The notes below the pieces were generated by a model. That model was not told the DNA's origin and did not search any database. It saw only the letters and a program-made list of their open reading frames with translations. The translations under genes and the position numbers were made by a program. A stretch of 64,000 bases of DNA from Promethearchaeota archaeon (GTDB lineage: Archaea > Asgardarchaeota > Lokiarchaeia > Sigyniarchaeales > SOKP01): contig JAHLWP010000001.1 in NCBI GenBank assembly GCA_019057865.1, forward strand, positions 178,668 through 242,667. The letters are read 5' to 3'. Positions 44,013 to 52,524 of this stretch are shown here, one piece after another (position 1 is the first letter of the stretch; every line of letters begins with the position of its first letter).

Positions 44013-45392
44013 TTAATTTTCTTTGTCTTTGCTTAACTTTTTCATAAAATCTTCCATCTTTTTGACTCTTTCGCGCTTTTTGATTCTAGCATATACTTTT
44101 TTAGTAGTTTTCTTAACTGCTTCTCCTGATTTCTGTCCAATTCTCCCAAGTTGCACCATAAGATATTCAGGTGAACCCACTCCATTGGCATATTCCATCC
44201 AAATATACATTAAAATTCCTAAAAATCCTACATATGAAAGACCAATAATAAGATATAGCGCTACTCCAAATCGATCAATAAAAAGGGGTATAAATAAAAA
44301 ATGTAATAGAAATAGGCTTAAGGAGACTTTACCATAATATATTAATACATTAGTGAAATCGTTTGATTTCTTCTTAATATCAAGAAAATAAAAAAATATA
44401 GCAATTATAGTCAATGCAGCACCTTGGTTATAAAACATATTAGCACTGGTTCCTCTTATCAGAAATAATGGCATTCCAAGAATTTCAAAAAAATCTTGGT
44501 TATTAGCGACTTCTAATAAATGTAAATGAGGATATTCAGCGATCCCTCCTACAATAGTATCAGCAGTCATTAATTCAAAACCAAAATTGGGAAGTGGTGC
44601 AAAAATTCCTATTATGATGAAGGCAATACCCCAAACTAAAAATATTCGGAATAGTCCTATATAAGCATCATCTGTTCCTTTATTCATTGCTTCAAAAATA
44701 TATTCGCCAAAAATGGTAGAAATAAAACATATTGAAATCCATGGGACGAGTGTTAAATGAGGAGTGGGTGAAGTTATAATATAATGAAAGAAACTTATTA
44801 ATATATTTCCCGCTTCTTTACCTTCATAAAGAAATGCTCGAATATAAGGTGAACTAATAATAATTAATAAACCAATTACTATACGCCACTTCTTTTTAAG
44901 TTTTAATATATAGAAGGAAAATATTTGAGTGAATCCTATAAATGTAATAATATTCCAACCAAATATAATTACCACAGCTTCTCCTGTTTCTGGATCAATA
45001 CCTACTAAATTAGTAATCATTCCAATAATTATCATTACTATTCCTCGTGTAAAAATACGATTTCGGATTATCTTATTCGGTAAGACACCTTCTTTTCTTT
45101 TAATACTAAATATTACACTAAGTGCAGAGAGAAACACAAACAATGAGGGTCCAAGAATATCTAAAAAAGCAAATAAGAGTCCATAAATGTATCTAGATTC
45201 AGAATCAAGCCATCCTTGAGAAGTGTGTGCCAAAATTACAAAAATTATCGCAAATCCTTTAAGAAAATCTATAGAAGTTATACGTCTTGGAGAGGCATAA
45301 TCTCTTATATCCTCAAGGGGAATCTCTTGCTGTAAATAATTAAAAAGAGGTGGAGATTCAGTTTTTACTTCTACTTCCATTTGTGATGACAT
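44013..45392 (-). CDS. Multi-pass membrane acyltransferase, HGSNAT/DUF1624-like, paralogue 2
   Basis: 459 residues, about ten membrane segments, aligned end to end with the gene 1.3 kb downstream: both start with an acidic N-terminus ending in SPRRI(S/T)SIDF, share FVFLSALSVIFSIKRK, and both have the IWMEY.NGVGSPE segment before a basic cytosolic tail. His in LAHTSQGW is the candidate acetyl-carrier. The loops between membrane segments 6 and 8 differ most, which may change acceptor specificity. First gene of the surface-glycan trio. Confidence 0.8.
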   Translation of the reverse strand: MSSQMEVEVKTESPPLFNYLQQEIPLEDIRDYASPRRITSIDFLKGFAIIFVILAHTSQGWLDSESRYIYGLLFAFLDILGPSLFVFLSALSVIFSIKRKEGVLPNKIIRNRIFTRGIVMIIIGMITNLVGIDPETGEAVVIIFGWNIITFIGFTQIFSFYILKLKKKWRIVIGLLIIISSPYIRAFLYEGKEAGNILISFFHYIITSPTPHLTLVPWISICFISTIFGEYIFEAMNKGTDDAYIGLFRIFLVWGIAFIIIGIFAPLPNFGFELMTADTIVGGIAEYPHLHLLEVANNQDFFEILGMPLFLIRGTSANMFYNQGAALTIIAIFFYFLDIKKKSNDFTNVLIYYGKVSLSLFLLHFLFIPLFIDRFGVALYLIIGLSYVGFLGILMYIWMEYANGVGSPEYLMVQLGRIGQKSGEAVKKTTKKVYARIKKRERVKKMEDFMKKLSKDKEN

Positions 45393-45500
45393 TTTTACTC
45401 AAATTATTATTAGTCTTTTTTACTTAAAAATTTAAAAAAAAATAAATTTGTTAAATTTTATCTTTATAATATTCCTTTTGAATTTTTATAGTTTTTCAAT

Positions 45501-45938
45501 ATGGATAAAGTAAAATTTCAAATCAAGCTTAAAAAAAATCTGGATTTCATAATTTTCGGATTCACTGGCTCAATATTACTTATATTATCTGAATTTTTTT
45601 ATTGGTTTTCTAATTATACATTATTAGACAGGTATGTGATTGCTACAAGTGTTGCAATTGAAGATTCTTTTCTTTATTTGTTCCCGTTTTTAAGTGGCAT
45701 CATTTGTTTAGCTGCAAGTATTATTGTTGTCTACGATTTTAAACTTAGAATTAAATCAGTAATATTATCATCAGTTGGTATAGGTTTCCTATTAATTTTT
45801 TTTATCGATTTTCTCTCTCAAGAAAGTGATTACATCTTGAGTTTAGGAGTTGGTTTTTATTTGTTTATAACCGGTTTTCTTTTAATTGTAATTAATGTAA
45901 TAAATATATTATTAACAAAAGAGAAAGAATCAGGATAA
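45501..45938 (+). CDS. Four-helix membrane protein, unknown function
   Basis: 145 residues from ATG. Membrane segments near 17-36, 50-72, 79-98 and 107-137. Short basic ends. No known domain. 15 bases upstream of the membrane winged-helix regulator gene on the same strand, so the two are probably cotranscribed and may form a membrane sensor-regulator pair. Divergent from the acyltransferase cluster. Confidence 0.6.
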   Translation: MDKVKFQIKLKKNLDFIIFGFTGSILLILSEFFYWFSNYTLLDRYVIATSVAIEDSFLYLFPFLSGIICLAASIIVVYDFKLRIKSVILSSVGIGFLLIFFIDFLSQESDYILSLGVGFYLFITGFLLIVINVINILLTKEKESG

Positions 45939-45953
45939 AATTTAACGATCAAT

Positions 45954-46838
45954 ATGGATAGTAATGAAAATTCAAATCAAAATGATAGTCAGGATGTAGA
46001 AGGAAGTTTTTACTACGCATTGGGTCATGAATTACGTAGAAAAATTATAAAGATAATTGGAGATAATGAGTTTTCTTCATTTACCCTGCTTAAAAAAGAA
46101 CTAGGAGTAAGTACAGGCACAATTTATCATCATTTGGATACTTTATCTGAATTAATCAAACAAAAGAAGGATAAAAAATATTATCTAAAAGAATTAGGTG
46201 TTCATGCTTATAATTCTTTAAAAGACGATATTAGATTAATTAGAGAGAAGGGTTTTGCAATTAGAGAATTTAAATCGCCTTTTTTAAGAAGATTAATGGT
46301 GATAACATCTAAAAGATTTATTCAATTTAAAAAAGAAGATAGAATATATGCAATTTTAATCTCAATCGGAATATTAATAATTGGGACAATATTAAGCCGA
46401 TTAAACCAATTTTACCCCCTATTACTATTTTTTATAGAACCTAATGAAAATAATTTAGAACTTAACTTTCAAATTTTATTAATTCTTAGTTTTCTTTTAA
46501 ATTTTATAATATATTTTATTATTATTGAAGGAATTTCTCGTCTATTTTATGACAAAAATGAAAATACGTTAAATTTTTTTATATCTTTTGCGATTGTATT
46601 TTTCCCTATGGTATTATACCTATTATTACATTATATTTTTGTTTATAGTGGAATTTTTGATATTTCTATTATTAATTTTTTAGATAAAGTCTTAATGATT
46701 ATTCTTCAAGTATGGTCGTTATGGCTATTATCCTATAGTATGAGTGTAAAGAAAGGGTTAAAAATCGAGACAACCTTGATTGTTTCTCTATTATTACACT
46801 ATGGTGGTTTTACGATTATTTTACTAACCTTGATTTAA
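45954..46838 (+). CDS. Membrane-anchored winged-helix regulator
   Basis: 294 residues. The N-terminus is an ArsR-type winged helix (EGSFYYALGHELRRKIIKIIGDNE, FTLLKKELGVSTGTIYHHLDTLSELI, about 20-85). It is followed by a basic linker and five or so membrane segments (about 128-150, 170-195, 215-240, 246-265, 270-293). Such one-component, membrane-bound regulators sense an envelope signal directly. Overlaps the convergent ATP-grasp gene by 23 bases at the 3' end. Likely regulates the neighbouring envelope genes, by inference. Confidence 0.75.
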   Translation: MDSNENSNQNDSQDVEGSFYYALGHELRRKIIKIIGDNEFSSFTLLKKELGVSTGTIYHHLDTLSELIKQKKDKKYYLKELGVHAYNSLKDDIRLIREKGFAIREFKSPFLRRLMVITSKRFIQFKKEDRIYAILISIGILIIGTILSRLNQFYPLLLFFIEPNENNLELNFQILLILSFLLNFIIYFIIIEGISRLFYDKNENTLNFFISFAIVFFPMVLYLLLHYIFVYSGIFDISIINFLDKVLMIILQVWSLWLLSYSMSVKKGLKIETTLIVSLLLHYGGFTIILLTLI

Positions 46839-48135
46839 GAACTTTAAAATTAAATTCTTCTAAAGTACTTAATATTTCATTCAACCTATTTTTTGACGAT
46901 CTGAAATCTTTTGTTTTTGTTGCGAGAAAACAAGAAAAGAATTTTGATTTATTAAATGAAATTGGAGGAGTAACAAGTTCAGAGATCATATTCAATAATT
47001 TTGGTAATAAGGACTCTTTGATTTCATTAATTGATTTAGATCCAGTATAAAATAGCTCTACTCTAGAGAAATTTGAATGGTTATGGTATTTTAATTTTAC
47101 AGGTTTCATTGAATTTAATTTTGAATTTATTATCAACTCAACTGGATTAATATCAATTACATTTCTAAGTCCTATATATGATGTTGTTAATCTTGGATTG
47201 ATTTCTAAAAAATGAACAGTTTTATTTTTTTTTTGTATGAAATCAATACCATAATACCCGCTAAATTTTGATAGATTAACTTTATTTAATATTTTAGATA
47301 AATAATTTAGTATTTCCTTTTGATCTTCTACTGGTGTATATCCTCCAAAATATTCAGATTTAATTTTAAGGTTTGTTATTTCTACATTTTGTGAATTAAT
47401 ACTTAAAAAAATAGGTGTAGCGATTTGAGAATTTAAATTGGATGAACTACCAATTAAAGAAATACTTAGATCTCTTCCGTCAATAAATTCTTGAAGTATG
47501 TAAGTTCTATTATATTCAAAACTATTATCCAAACTATGAAAGAACTCTCTTATTTGATTTTCACTTCCAAAATAATAAATTGATTCTGCACCAACCCCAT
47601 CTTCAGGTTTAATAATAATAGGACGTTTTAATTCCTTAAATTTTTGTATAATGAATTCTAAATCAAATTTTTTATTCCTTGAAGGTATTAGATATGTTTT
47701 TGGAGTATTTATTTTATTTTTTTTGAAAAAACTATAAGTCATTATTTTTGAAGTACCTAATTTAATACCTTCTAAATCCACACTTAATATTATCTTTTTA
47801 TAATTTTTAGCAATTTCAGTTAACTCATATAAGATATTCGAAGATTCTGGAGCAATTATAAAAATACATTTACAATTTCTAACTTGATTCTTAAAAATAT
47901 TAATGTAGTTATCTTTAGCATCAACTTTATGAATTATATCCGCTTCCAATAAATTTGATAAGAAGTAGATTCGGTAATCTAATATTGTACTAATAATAAA
48001 ATCCATCGCCTTAAAATCTGCGATAATAGATCTTAACATACCAAATCCTTCACAAAATAAGGAAGAGGGTATATCAACTTGATTAAAACCACCACCGGAT
48101 ACAAATTCGAAGATAAAAACATAATTTTTATTCAT
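46816..48135 (-). CDS. ATP-grasp ligase, MfnD-like
   Basis: 439 residues. The N-terminal FIFEFVSGGGFNQVDIPSSLFCEG resembles the predicted ATP-grasp carboligase group (COG1821) that includes tyramine-glutamate ligase MfnD of methanofuran synthesis. ATP-grasp landmarks: RPIIIKPEDGVGAES, YILQEFIDGRDLSISLIG, and the metal-binding end HFLEINPRLTTSYIG. If MfnD, it adds glutamate to tyramine. Given hypA and mtxX in the same window a C1/H2 pathway using methanofuran is consistent. Other amine ligases of the family are possible. Confidence 0.7.
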   Translation of the reverse strand: MNKNYVFIFEFVSGGGFNQVDIPSSLFCEGFGMLRSIIADFKAMDFIISTILDYRIYFLSNLLEADIIHKVDAKDNYINIFKNQVRNCKCIFIIAPESSNILYELTEIAKNYKKIILSVDLEGIKLGTSKIMTYSFFKKNKINTPKTYLIPSRNKKFDLEFIIQKFKELKRPIIIKPEDGVGAESIYYFGSENQIREFFHSLDNSFEYNRTYILQEFIDGRDLSISLIGSSSNLNSQIATPIFLSINSQNVEITNLKIKSEYFGGYTPVEDQKEILNYLSKILNKVNLSKFSGYYGIDFIQKKNKTVHFLEINPRLTTSYIGLRNVIDINPVELIINSKLNSMKPVKLKYHNHSNFSRVELFYTGSKSINEIKESLLPKLLNMISELVTPPISFNKSKFFSCFLATKTKDFRSSKNRLNEILSTLEEFNFKVLKSRLVK

Positions 48136-48277
48136 TTTTTATGTACTTTAATAATTTTTAGAGTTCTCTACATCATGTTTTCAATTATTCTAAATTTTTT
48201 TTATTTATACACTTTCTACTTATTTTTTTCTTTTAAATATATTCACTAACTATTTTTGATAATAATTTGATTTTTTT

Positions 48278-48294
48278 ATTTATATAGATCTATA
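48278..48294 (+). promoter_or_regulatory. TATA-like box with overlapping palindrome before the Cdc48N cluster
   Basis: ATTTATATA (48278-48286) is centred about 29 bases before the ATG at 48311, so transcription would begin at or next to the start codon (leaderless message). The perfect palindrome TATAGATCTATA (48283-48294) overlaps its downstream edge and could be an operator. Inference from position and pattern only. Confidence 0.4.
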
Positions 48295-48310
48295 ATAAAA
48301 AAAGATCATT

Positions 48311-48826
48311 ATGCTAAGTGATATAAAATTAAAGGTTAAAGATGCTTTTAAAGGTGATTTCGGTAAGAGTATTGCCCGAATTGATCCAAAAATAGTTTCA
48401 GAGAGTAATATCGATGTTGGTGATACAATTTGTATTTATAATGAATCTAAAAAAAAATTTACAGCTGCAGTAGTATTTCCCAGTGATCCTAGAGATGAGG
48501 GTACAAATATAATCAGGATTGATGCATTATTAAGAAGAAATCTAAAGGCAACTCTCGAAGATATCGTAAAGATTAAAAAGACAAAAAATCATCTTGCTCA
48601 ACAAGTTTCTTTTGCGGGATATAAAAAAGGAATAATTTTAAAAAATCCAGATGGTTTAGTAAAAACTTTAAAAGATCGAGTAGTTTCAAAAGGAGATATC
48701 TTTACTTTTCGATGTGAAAATAAGAAAGTTGATTTAATAGTTATAAATCATACACCACAAACTGAAGTAGTGAAAATCCATAATGGAACTAATATTTTCT
48801 GCCAAAAACAGGCATATTATCTTTAA
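48311..48826 (+). CDS. Stand-alone Cdc48/p97 N-domain protein
   Basis: 171 residues that correspond to the whole substrate-adaptor part of Cdc48 and nothing else. The double-psi barrel is clear: LKVKDAFKGDFGKSIARIDP, VGDTICIYN, RDEGTNIIRIDALLRRNLKA, EDIVKIKK. It is followed by the second subdomain (VSKGDIFTF, VDLIVINHTP). No AAA ATPase domain follows; the protein stops after residue 171. Known N-domains bind ubiquitin-like folds and cofactors. A separate N-domain could be an adaptor or competitive regulator. First gene of a tight four-ORF cluster with membrane proteins; probable leaderless start. Confidence 0.85.
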   Translation: MLSDIKLKVKDAFKGDFGKSIARIDPKIVSESNIDVGDTICIYNESKKKFTAAVVFPSDPRDEGTNIIRIDALLRRNLKATLEDIVKIKKTKNHLAQQVSFAGYKKGIILKNPDGLVKTLKDRVVSKGDIFTFRCENKKVDLIVINHTPQTEVVKIHNGTNIFCQKQAYYL

Positions 48827-48831
48827 TTTGT

Positions 48832-48837
48832 GAGGGG
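48832..48837 (+). promoter_or_regulatory. Shine-Dalgarno that decides the TPR gene start
   Basis: GAGGGG four bases before the ATG at 48842 supports that start over the GTG at 48830, which lies inside the same element. Confidence 0.5.
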
Positions 48838-48841
48838 CAAA

Positions 48842-49930
48842 ATGATGATGTCATTAAAAAGTAAAGAATTTCAAGTAAATCGATATATCACACTAAGACT
48901 AGAAAATGAAGAAACTGTTGTATATGTTAATGATGAGAAATTTATCCAATGTAAATATCTATTATTAAATATTCCTAAAGAAAAAATTGAAGAATATGAG
49001 AATATAGAATCTATTGATGAAGTAGCAGAGAATTTGGATAAATCGTTAGAATATGAAAATATGATAAATTTTTATTTTCCTCCTGAACTCGAATTTTGGG
49101 GACATTGTTCAAATTTGCAAGTATGGGTGGAGAATGATTATAATTCCTGCTTACTTCATAGAAATTTAGCATTTCCCTTATTAAAAAAGTTGACGGAATT
49201 AGGGGATCCTTTAGCTAGAATTGTTTTCAAAGAAGAGATCGCTAAAAGGTTCTCTAGTGGCTTTCAATCTGTAATAAATTATCTAGTCAATGAAAATTAT
49301 TTGTATTATTTAAATCCAGAGGAGATCAAATGCTTATTAGAAGATTATAGAGATTCCCTTGATAACTCATACTGTCAATCTATACTTAGAAAAGCAGCAA
49401 GATATTGGTCTATTGAAGGATTGAATTATTTTAGGAATAACAAATATAATAAGGCGATAAAATTTTTCAAGCAATCACTTCAACTCTTTCCAAATGATGT
49501 AAAGACATTGAATTATCTTGGAGATGTGTTAAGAGATAAGGGAAATATTGATAAATCAATTGAAATCTATAATAAAGCTATTAATATAGATAAAAACTAC
49601 TCAAATGGGTATATTAATTTATCAAGAGCATATTTTCAAATAGGCGATTATGATAAAACAATTAATATCTGCAATTTAGCTTTAATGATCAATCTAAATC
49701 TAGTTGAATTAGAGTCTATAAGCTATTATTTATATGAGTCTTACTATAATAAAGGTAAATTCAAAGAAATAAGAAAAGCACGCAGGACAATCAATATAAT
49801 AAAAAGAAAAACAAGAAAAGAATTAGGATTTACATGGTACAATAGAATTGATGATATTCCTGAGAGAATAGGTCACATTCTTTTGTATATTTTTATTTTT
49901 GTAATTTTCTTAGTTTTATTTTTTGTTTAA
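48842..49930 (+). CDS. Tail-anchored TPR protein with unknown N-terminal domain
   Basis: 362 residues from the ATG at 48842. The N-terminal part (about 1-180) is a compact domain with FPPELEFWGHCSNLQVWVEN and LLHRNLAFPLLKKLTELGDP that I cannot name. Then come three or so TPR repeats (YNKAIKFFKQSLQLFPNDVKT, DKSIEIYNKAINIDKNYS, YDKTINICNLALMIN), a basic linker and a single C-terminal membrane helix (IGHILLYIFIFVIFLVLFFV), so the protein is tail-anchored with its TPR platform in the cytosol. 15 bases after the Cdc48 N-domain gene; probably its membrane partner. Confidence 0.8.
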   Translation: MMMSLKSKEFQVNRYITLRLENEETVVYVNDEKFIQCKYLLLNIPKEKIEEYENIESIDEVAENLDKSLEYENMINFYFPPELEFWGHCSNLQVWVENDYNSCLLHRNLAFPLLKKLTELGDPLARIVFKEEIAKRFSSGFQSVINYLVNENYLYYLNPEEIKCLLEDYRDSLDNSYCQSILRKAARYWSIEGLNYFRNNKYNKAIKFFKQSLQLFPNDVKTLNYLGDVLRDKGNIDKSIEIYNKAINIDKNYSNGYINLSRAYFQIGDYDKTINICNLALMINLNLVELESISYYLYESYYNKGKFKEIRKARRTINIIKRKTRKELGFTWYNRIDDIPERIGHILLYIFIFVIFLVLFFV

Positions 49931-49970
49931 ATATATGGAAAAAAATGATAAATAAAAATAATAAAAGAAA

Positions 49971-49980
49971 GAAGGAAGAG
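49971..49980 (+). promoter_or_regulatory. Shine-Dalgarno that decides the HerA-like gene start
   Basis: GAAGGAAGAG ends three bases before the ATG at 49984, favouring it over the in-frame ATG at 49945, which lacks such an element. Confidence 0.5.
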
Positions 49981-49983
49981 AAA

Positions 49984-52500
49984 ATGAGTAATATTATTCC
50001 AAAACAATATCAAAACGACGCTAAAATTATTGGAGAGCAAGAAAATTCTCATGATTATTTAGATATTTGGGATGTGAATCCTTCATATAAGGATATTAAT
50101 TCGAGATTTTCCATACTTAAAGGAATATCATTAACAATTATTCTTTTTTTTTTAGCTATTTTAACATATCAATTAACTACTAATATTTATATTTCAATCG
50201 GATTAACAATTTTTACATTGCTCTTTTTCATATTTTGTTTCTCTGATAATTTCTTTAATCTCAGAAATTTATACTATTATCTATTCCATAAATTTATTTC
50301 TATAAATCCTTTTGAGAATTTATCTTTTTGCACAATTAGACAGGAACCTACTTTTCTTTTAATTTTAAACAAAAAGGATGCCATATCTACAGCAATGCGA
50401 ATATTCAAAATTGAAACACTTCCAGAAAATGTTTATCCCACGTTGAATCAATTTCTCAAGGCATTAAATAAAGGTCAAATATCATATACATACCAAGTGG
50501 TTCAAAGTCCGTATTTAGATTTCTCTGAACCATCCTCTGAAAATAAATTTCAAGTGGAATCAATTAGATCTCAAAATTTAAGTTCTATTGATTCATTACA
50601 TACCTCAATTTATTTTTGTGTGTATTATAATATAAATGGGATTTTATCTAGCAATAAAATAGATAAACTAATAGAAATTGTTACTGATCTTTCTAATGAA
50701 TTCAAATCAAATTTTAGTGCAAACTTTCACCATACAAAAATCTCATTATTAGATGGAATTGATTTAATAAATGCAATAAGAACATTCTTCTGTAAATCAT
50801 CCATACAACCTGCCGATAAAGAGGAAGATCTTTTTATAGCTAAAAGAAATTTGCCTATAGTATTATTCAAAACAGGATTTGTTGCTTTTCTTATAATAAC
50901 GCTCTCATATTTATTATTAAGTCTAACTTTTCCATTAGGATACATTATACTCATTAATTTTCTAATGGAATTGCTTATAATCTTTATTTGGTGGAGAGAA
51001 ATTCTTTATTATTTTTCGAAATCGCGGTTATCACATAATATGGAAATAACTCAAATAAATCCATTTCAAGACGTTGAGTTCTATCGATTAAAGAAATTTA
51101 ATGATTTAATTTTTACATATGTTGACAACCAATTACTATTGGCTTCTAAAATATTTAACCTCAAATTTGCCGCTCAGCCAACTTTAACATATTTTGATAA
51201 ATTTATAAGGGGAATTGATAAATATAAGATTTCTTTTAATTACAATTTACAAGTTATCCCTATATCTGCTAATCTCTTTTCAAAAGAATGTCTTAAATTA
51301 TTGAACGATAAAACAGAAGAAAGCCTTGAAGGAATATTATATACTACTCTAGATAAAGCTTCTTCAAAAAAAGTTAAGCATCCAGAAGTTGAATTTGAAA
51401 AATGGTTAGATATGAGATCTGGTATTTGGAATACAATGTTAACGATATCAACTTCTTCCTATTTATTTACAAACGATTTAACATATAAAAATTTCAATGA
51501 ATTAGAAAACCAGTTATCCACAAATGCAAAAATTTTAAAAAGAACATTTGAAGATAATTTCTTAAATTATAAGCTTGTTGGATTAAAAAACCAACTCTTA
51601 ATTTCAGGATTTTTAAGCGAATGTCTTAAAAATCATAACTATAGATTGAATGGATCTCATTTAAATTATGTGTACTTCCAAGGTAAAAGTCTAATAGAGC
51701 TTGCGAAGATAGTTAATGAATTTAAAAAGGGAATAGATACGAGAATTGCTGCTGAATTCAATACACCTTTACAATTAAATAATTTCATAACAATTGGAAA
51801 TACAATCAATACGGAGTTCTTAGATGAAGAAGTTCCTTTTGGATTGACTTTTGACCAATTGCAACAATTACTTATAACAAATGGTTTTTCTTACAGTCGA
51901 GAACAAGCAAAAATGAAAATTGTGACTGAGCTTGTCAAAGCAAATAAATCCTGTTTAATTTTTGATTATTCAGGAAAGTGGTCAAAATTAATTAATTTTT
52001 TCAAAGATTCTCAATATAATGGAAATATTTTACATTTCAAGTTGGGAAGTTCATTTAGCATCGATCTAAAGCACTCGGGTATGAAATATGATAAAAATAA
52101 TATTGATTATTTAAATTTATTCTTTGATACGTTTGCTTTAGCCTTTAAAGCAGAAAAAAGATATGTCGATCTTCTAAAAGACTCTTTTTTAAGACAGGAT
52201 GAGTTTGATGTATCATCAATTTCCTTAGATCTTGAAATGAAAAATAAATGGGAAAGAGATTACAAAACTAATAATTTAATAGCAATATTTAGGGATTTTA
52301 GAAATCAGAGTCAAATTTTTTCTAATTTAACACTTGATCATGAGGATGAGATTAATCCAATTGACTTTTTGAGAAATGATAAGTCAATTATTATCGATCT
52401 TTCAATATTAAAAGACTTAGAGCAAAAAACTTTTGTTACATTTGTAATTATTTCAAAACTAATTCATTACATCCAAAATTCTACTGATTATTATAAATAA
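49984..52500 (+). CDS. Membrane HerA/VirB4-like pseudo-ATPase, first part, ends at in-frame TAA
   Basis: 838 residues from the ATG at 49984. Two similar modules in tandem: a membrane hairpin (45-86, again 294-337), then INPFENLSFC / INPFQDVEFY, then a domain of similar pattern (PTLNQFLKALNKGQISYTYQVV / PTLTYFDKFIRGIDKYKISFNYNL). A HerA/FtsK-superfamily ATPase fold starts near 620, with LIFDYSGKW and SIIIDLSILKDLEQKTF. At the Walker A site the sequence is ITNGFSYSREQAKMK, so the Gly-Lys-Ser/Thr is gone. The TAA at 52498-52500 precedes VIFIPNIDMFF, the Walker B strand, in the same frame. Third gene of the Cdc48N-TPR cluster. Confidence 0.75.
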   Translation: MSNIIPKQYQNDAKIIGEQENSHDYLDIWDVNPSYKDINSRFSILKGISLTIILFFLAILTYQLTTNIYISIGLTIFTLLFFIFCFSDNFFNLRNLYYYLFHKFISINPFENLSFCTIRQEPTFLLILNKKDAISTAMRIFKIETLPENVYPTLNQFLKALNKGQISYTYQVVQSPYLDFSEPSSENKFQVESIRSQNLSSIDSLHTSIYFCVYYNINGILSSNKIDKLIEIVTDLSNEFKSNFSANFHHTKISLLDGIDLINAIRTFFCKSSIQPADKEEDLFIAKRNLPIVLFKTGFVAFLIITLSYLLLSLTFPLGYIILINFLMELLIIFIWWREILYYFSKSRLSHNMEITQINPFQDVEFYRLKKFNDLIFTYVDNQLLLASKIFNLKFAAQPTLTYFDKFIRGIDKYKISFNYNLQVIPISANLFSKECLKLLNDKTEESLEGILYTTLDKASSKKVKHPEVEFEKWLDMRSGIWNTMLTISTSSYLFTNDLTYKNFNELENQLSTNAKILKRTFEDNFLNYKLVGLKNQLLISGFLSECLKNHNYRLNGSHLNYVYFQGKSLIELAKIVNEFKKGIDTRIAAEFNTPLQLNNFITIGNTINTEFLDEEVPFGLTFDQLQQLLITNGFSYSREQAKMKIVTELVKANKSCLIFDYSGKWSKLINFFKDSQYNGNILHFKLGSSFSIDLKHSGMKYDKNNIDYLNLFFDTFALAFKAEKRYVDLLKDSFLRQDEFDVSSISLDLEMKNKWERDYKTNNLIAIFRDFRNQSQIFSNLTLDHEDEINPIDFLRNDKSIIIDLSILKDLEQKTFVTFVIISKLIHYIQNSTDYYK

Positions 52501-52524
52501 GTCATTTTTATTCCTAATATTGAT

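Noticed and set aside
48311..48826. Complete Cdc48 ATPase gene
   Set aside because: The frame ends after the N-domain and no AAA domain follows in any frame before the next gene.
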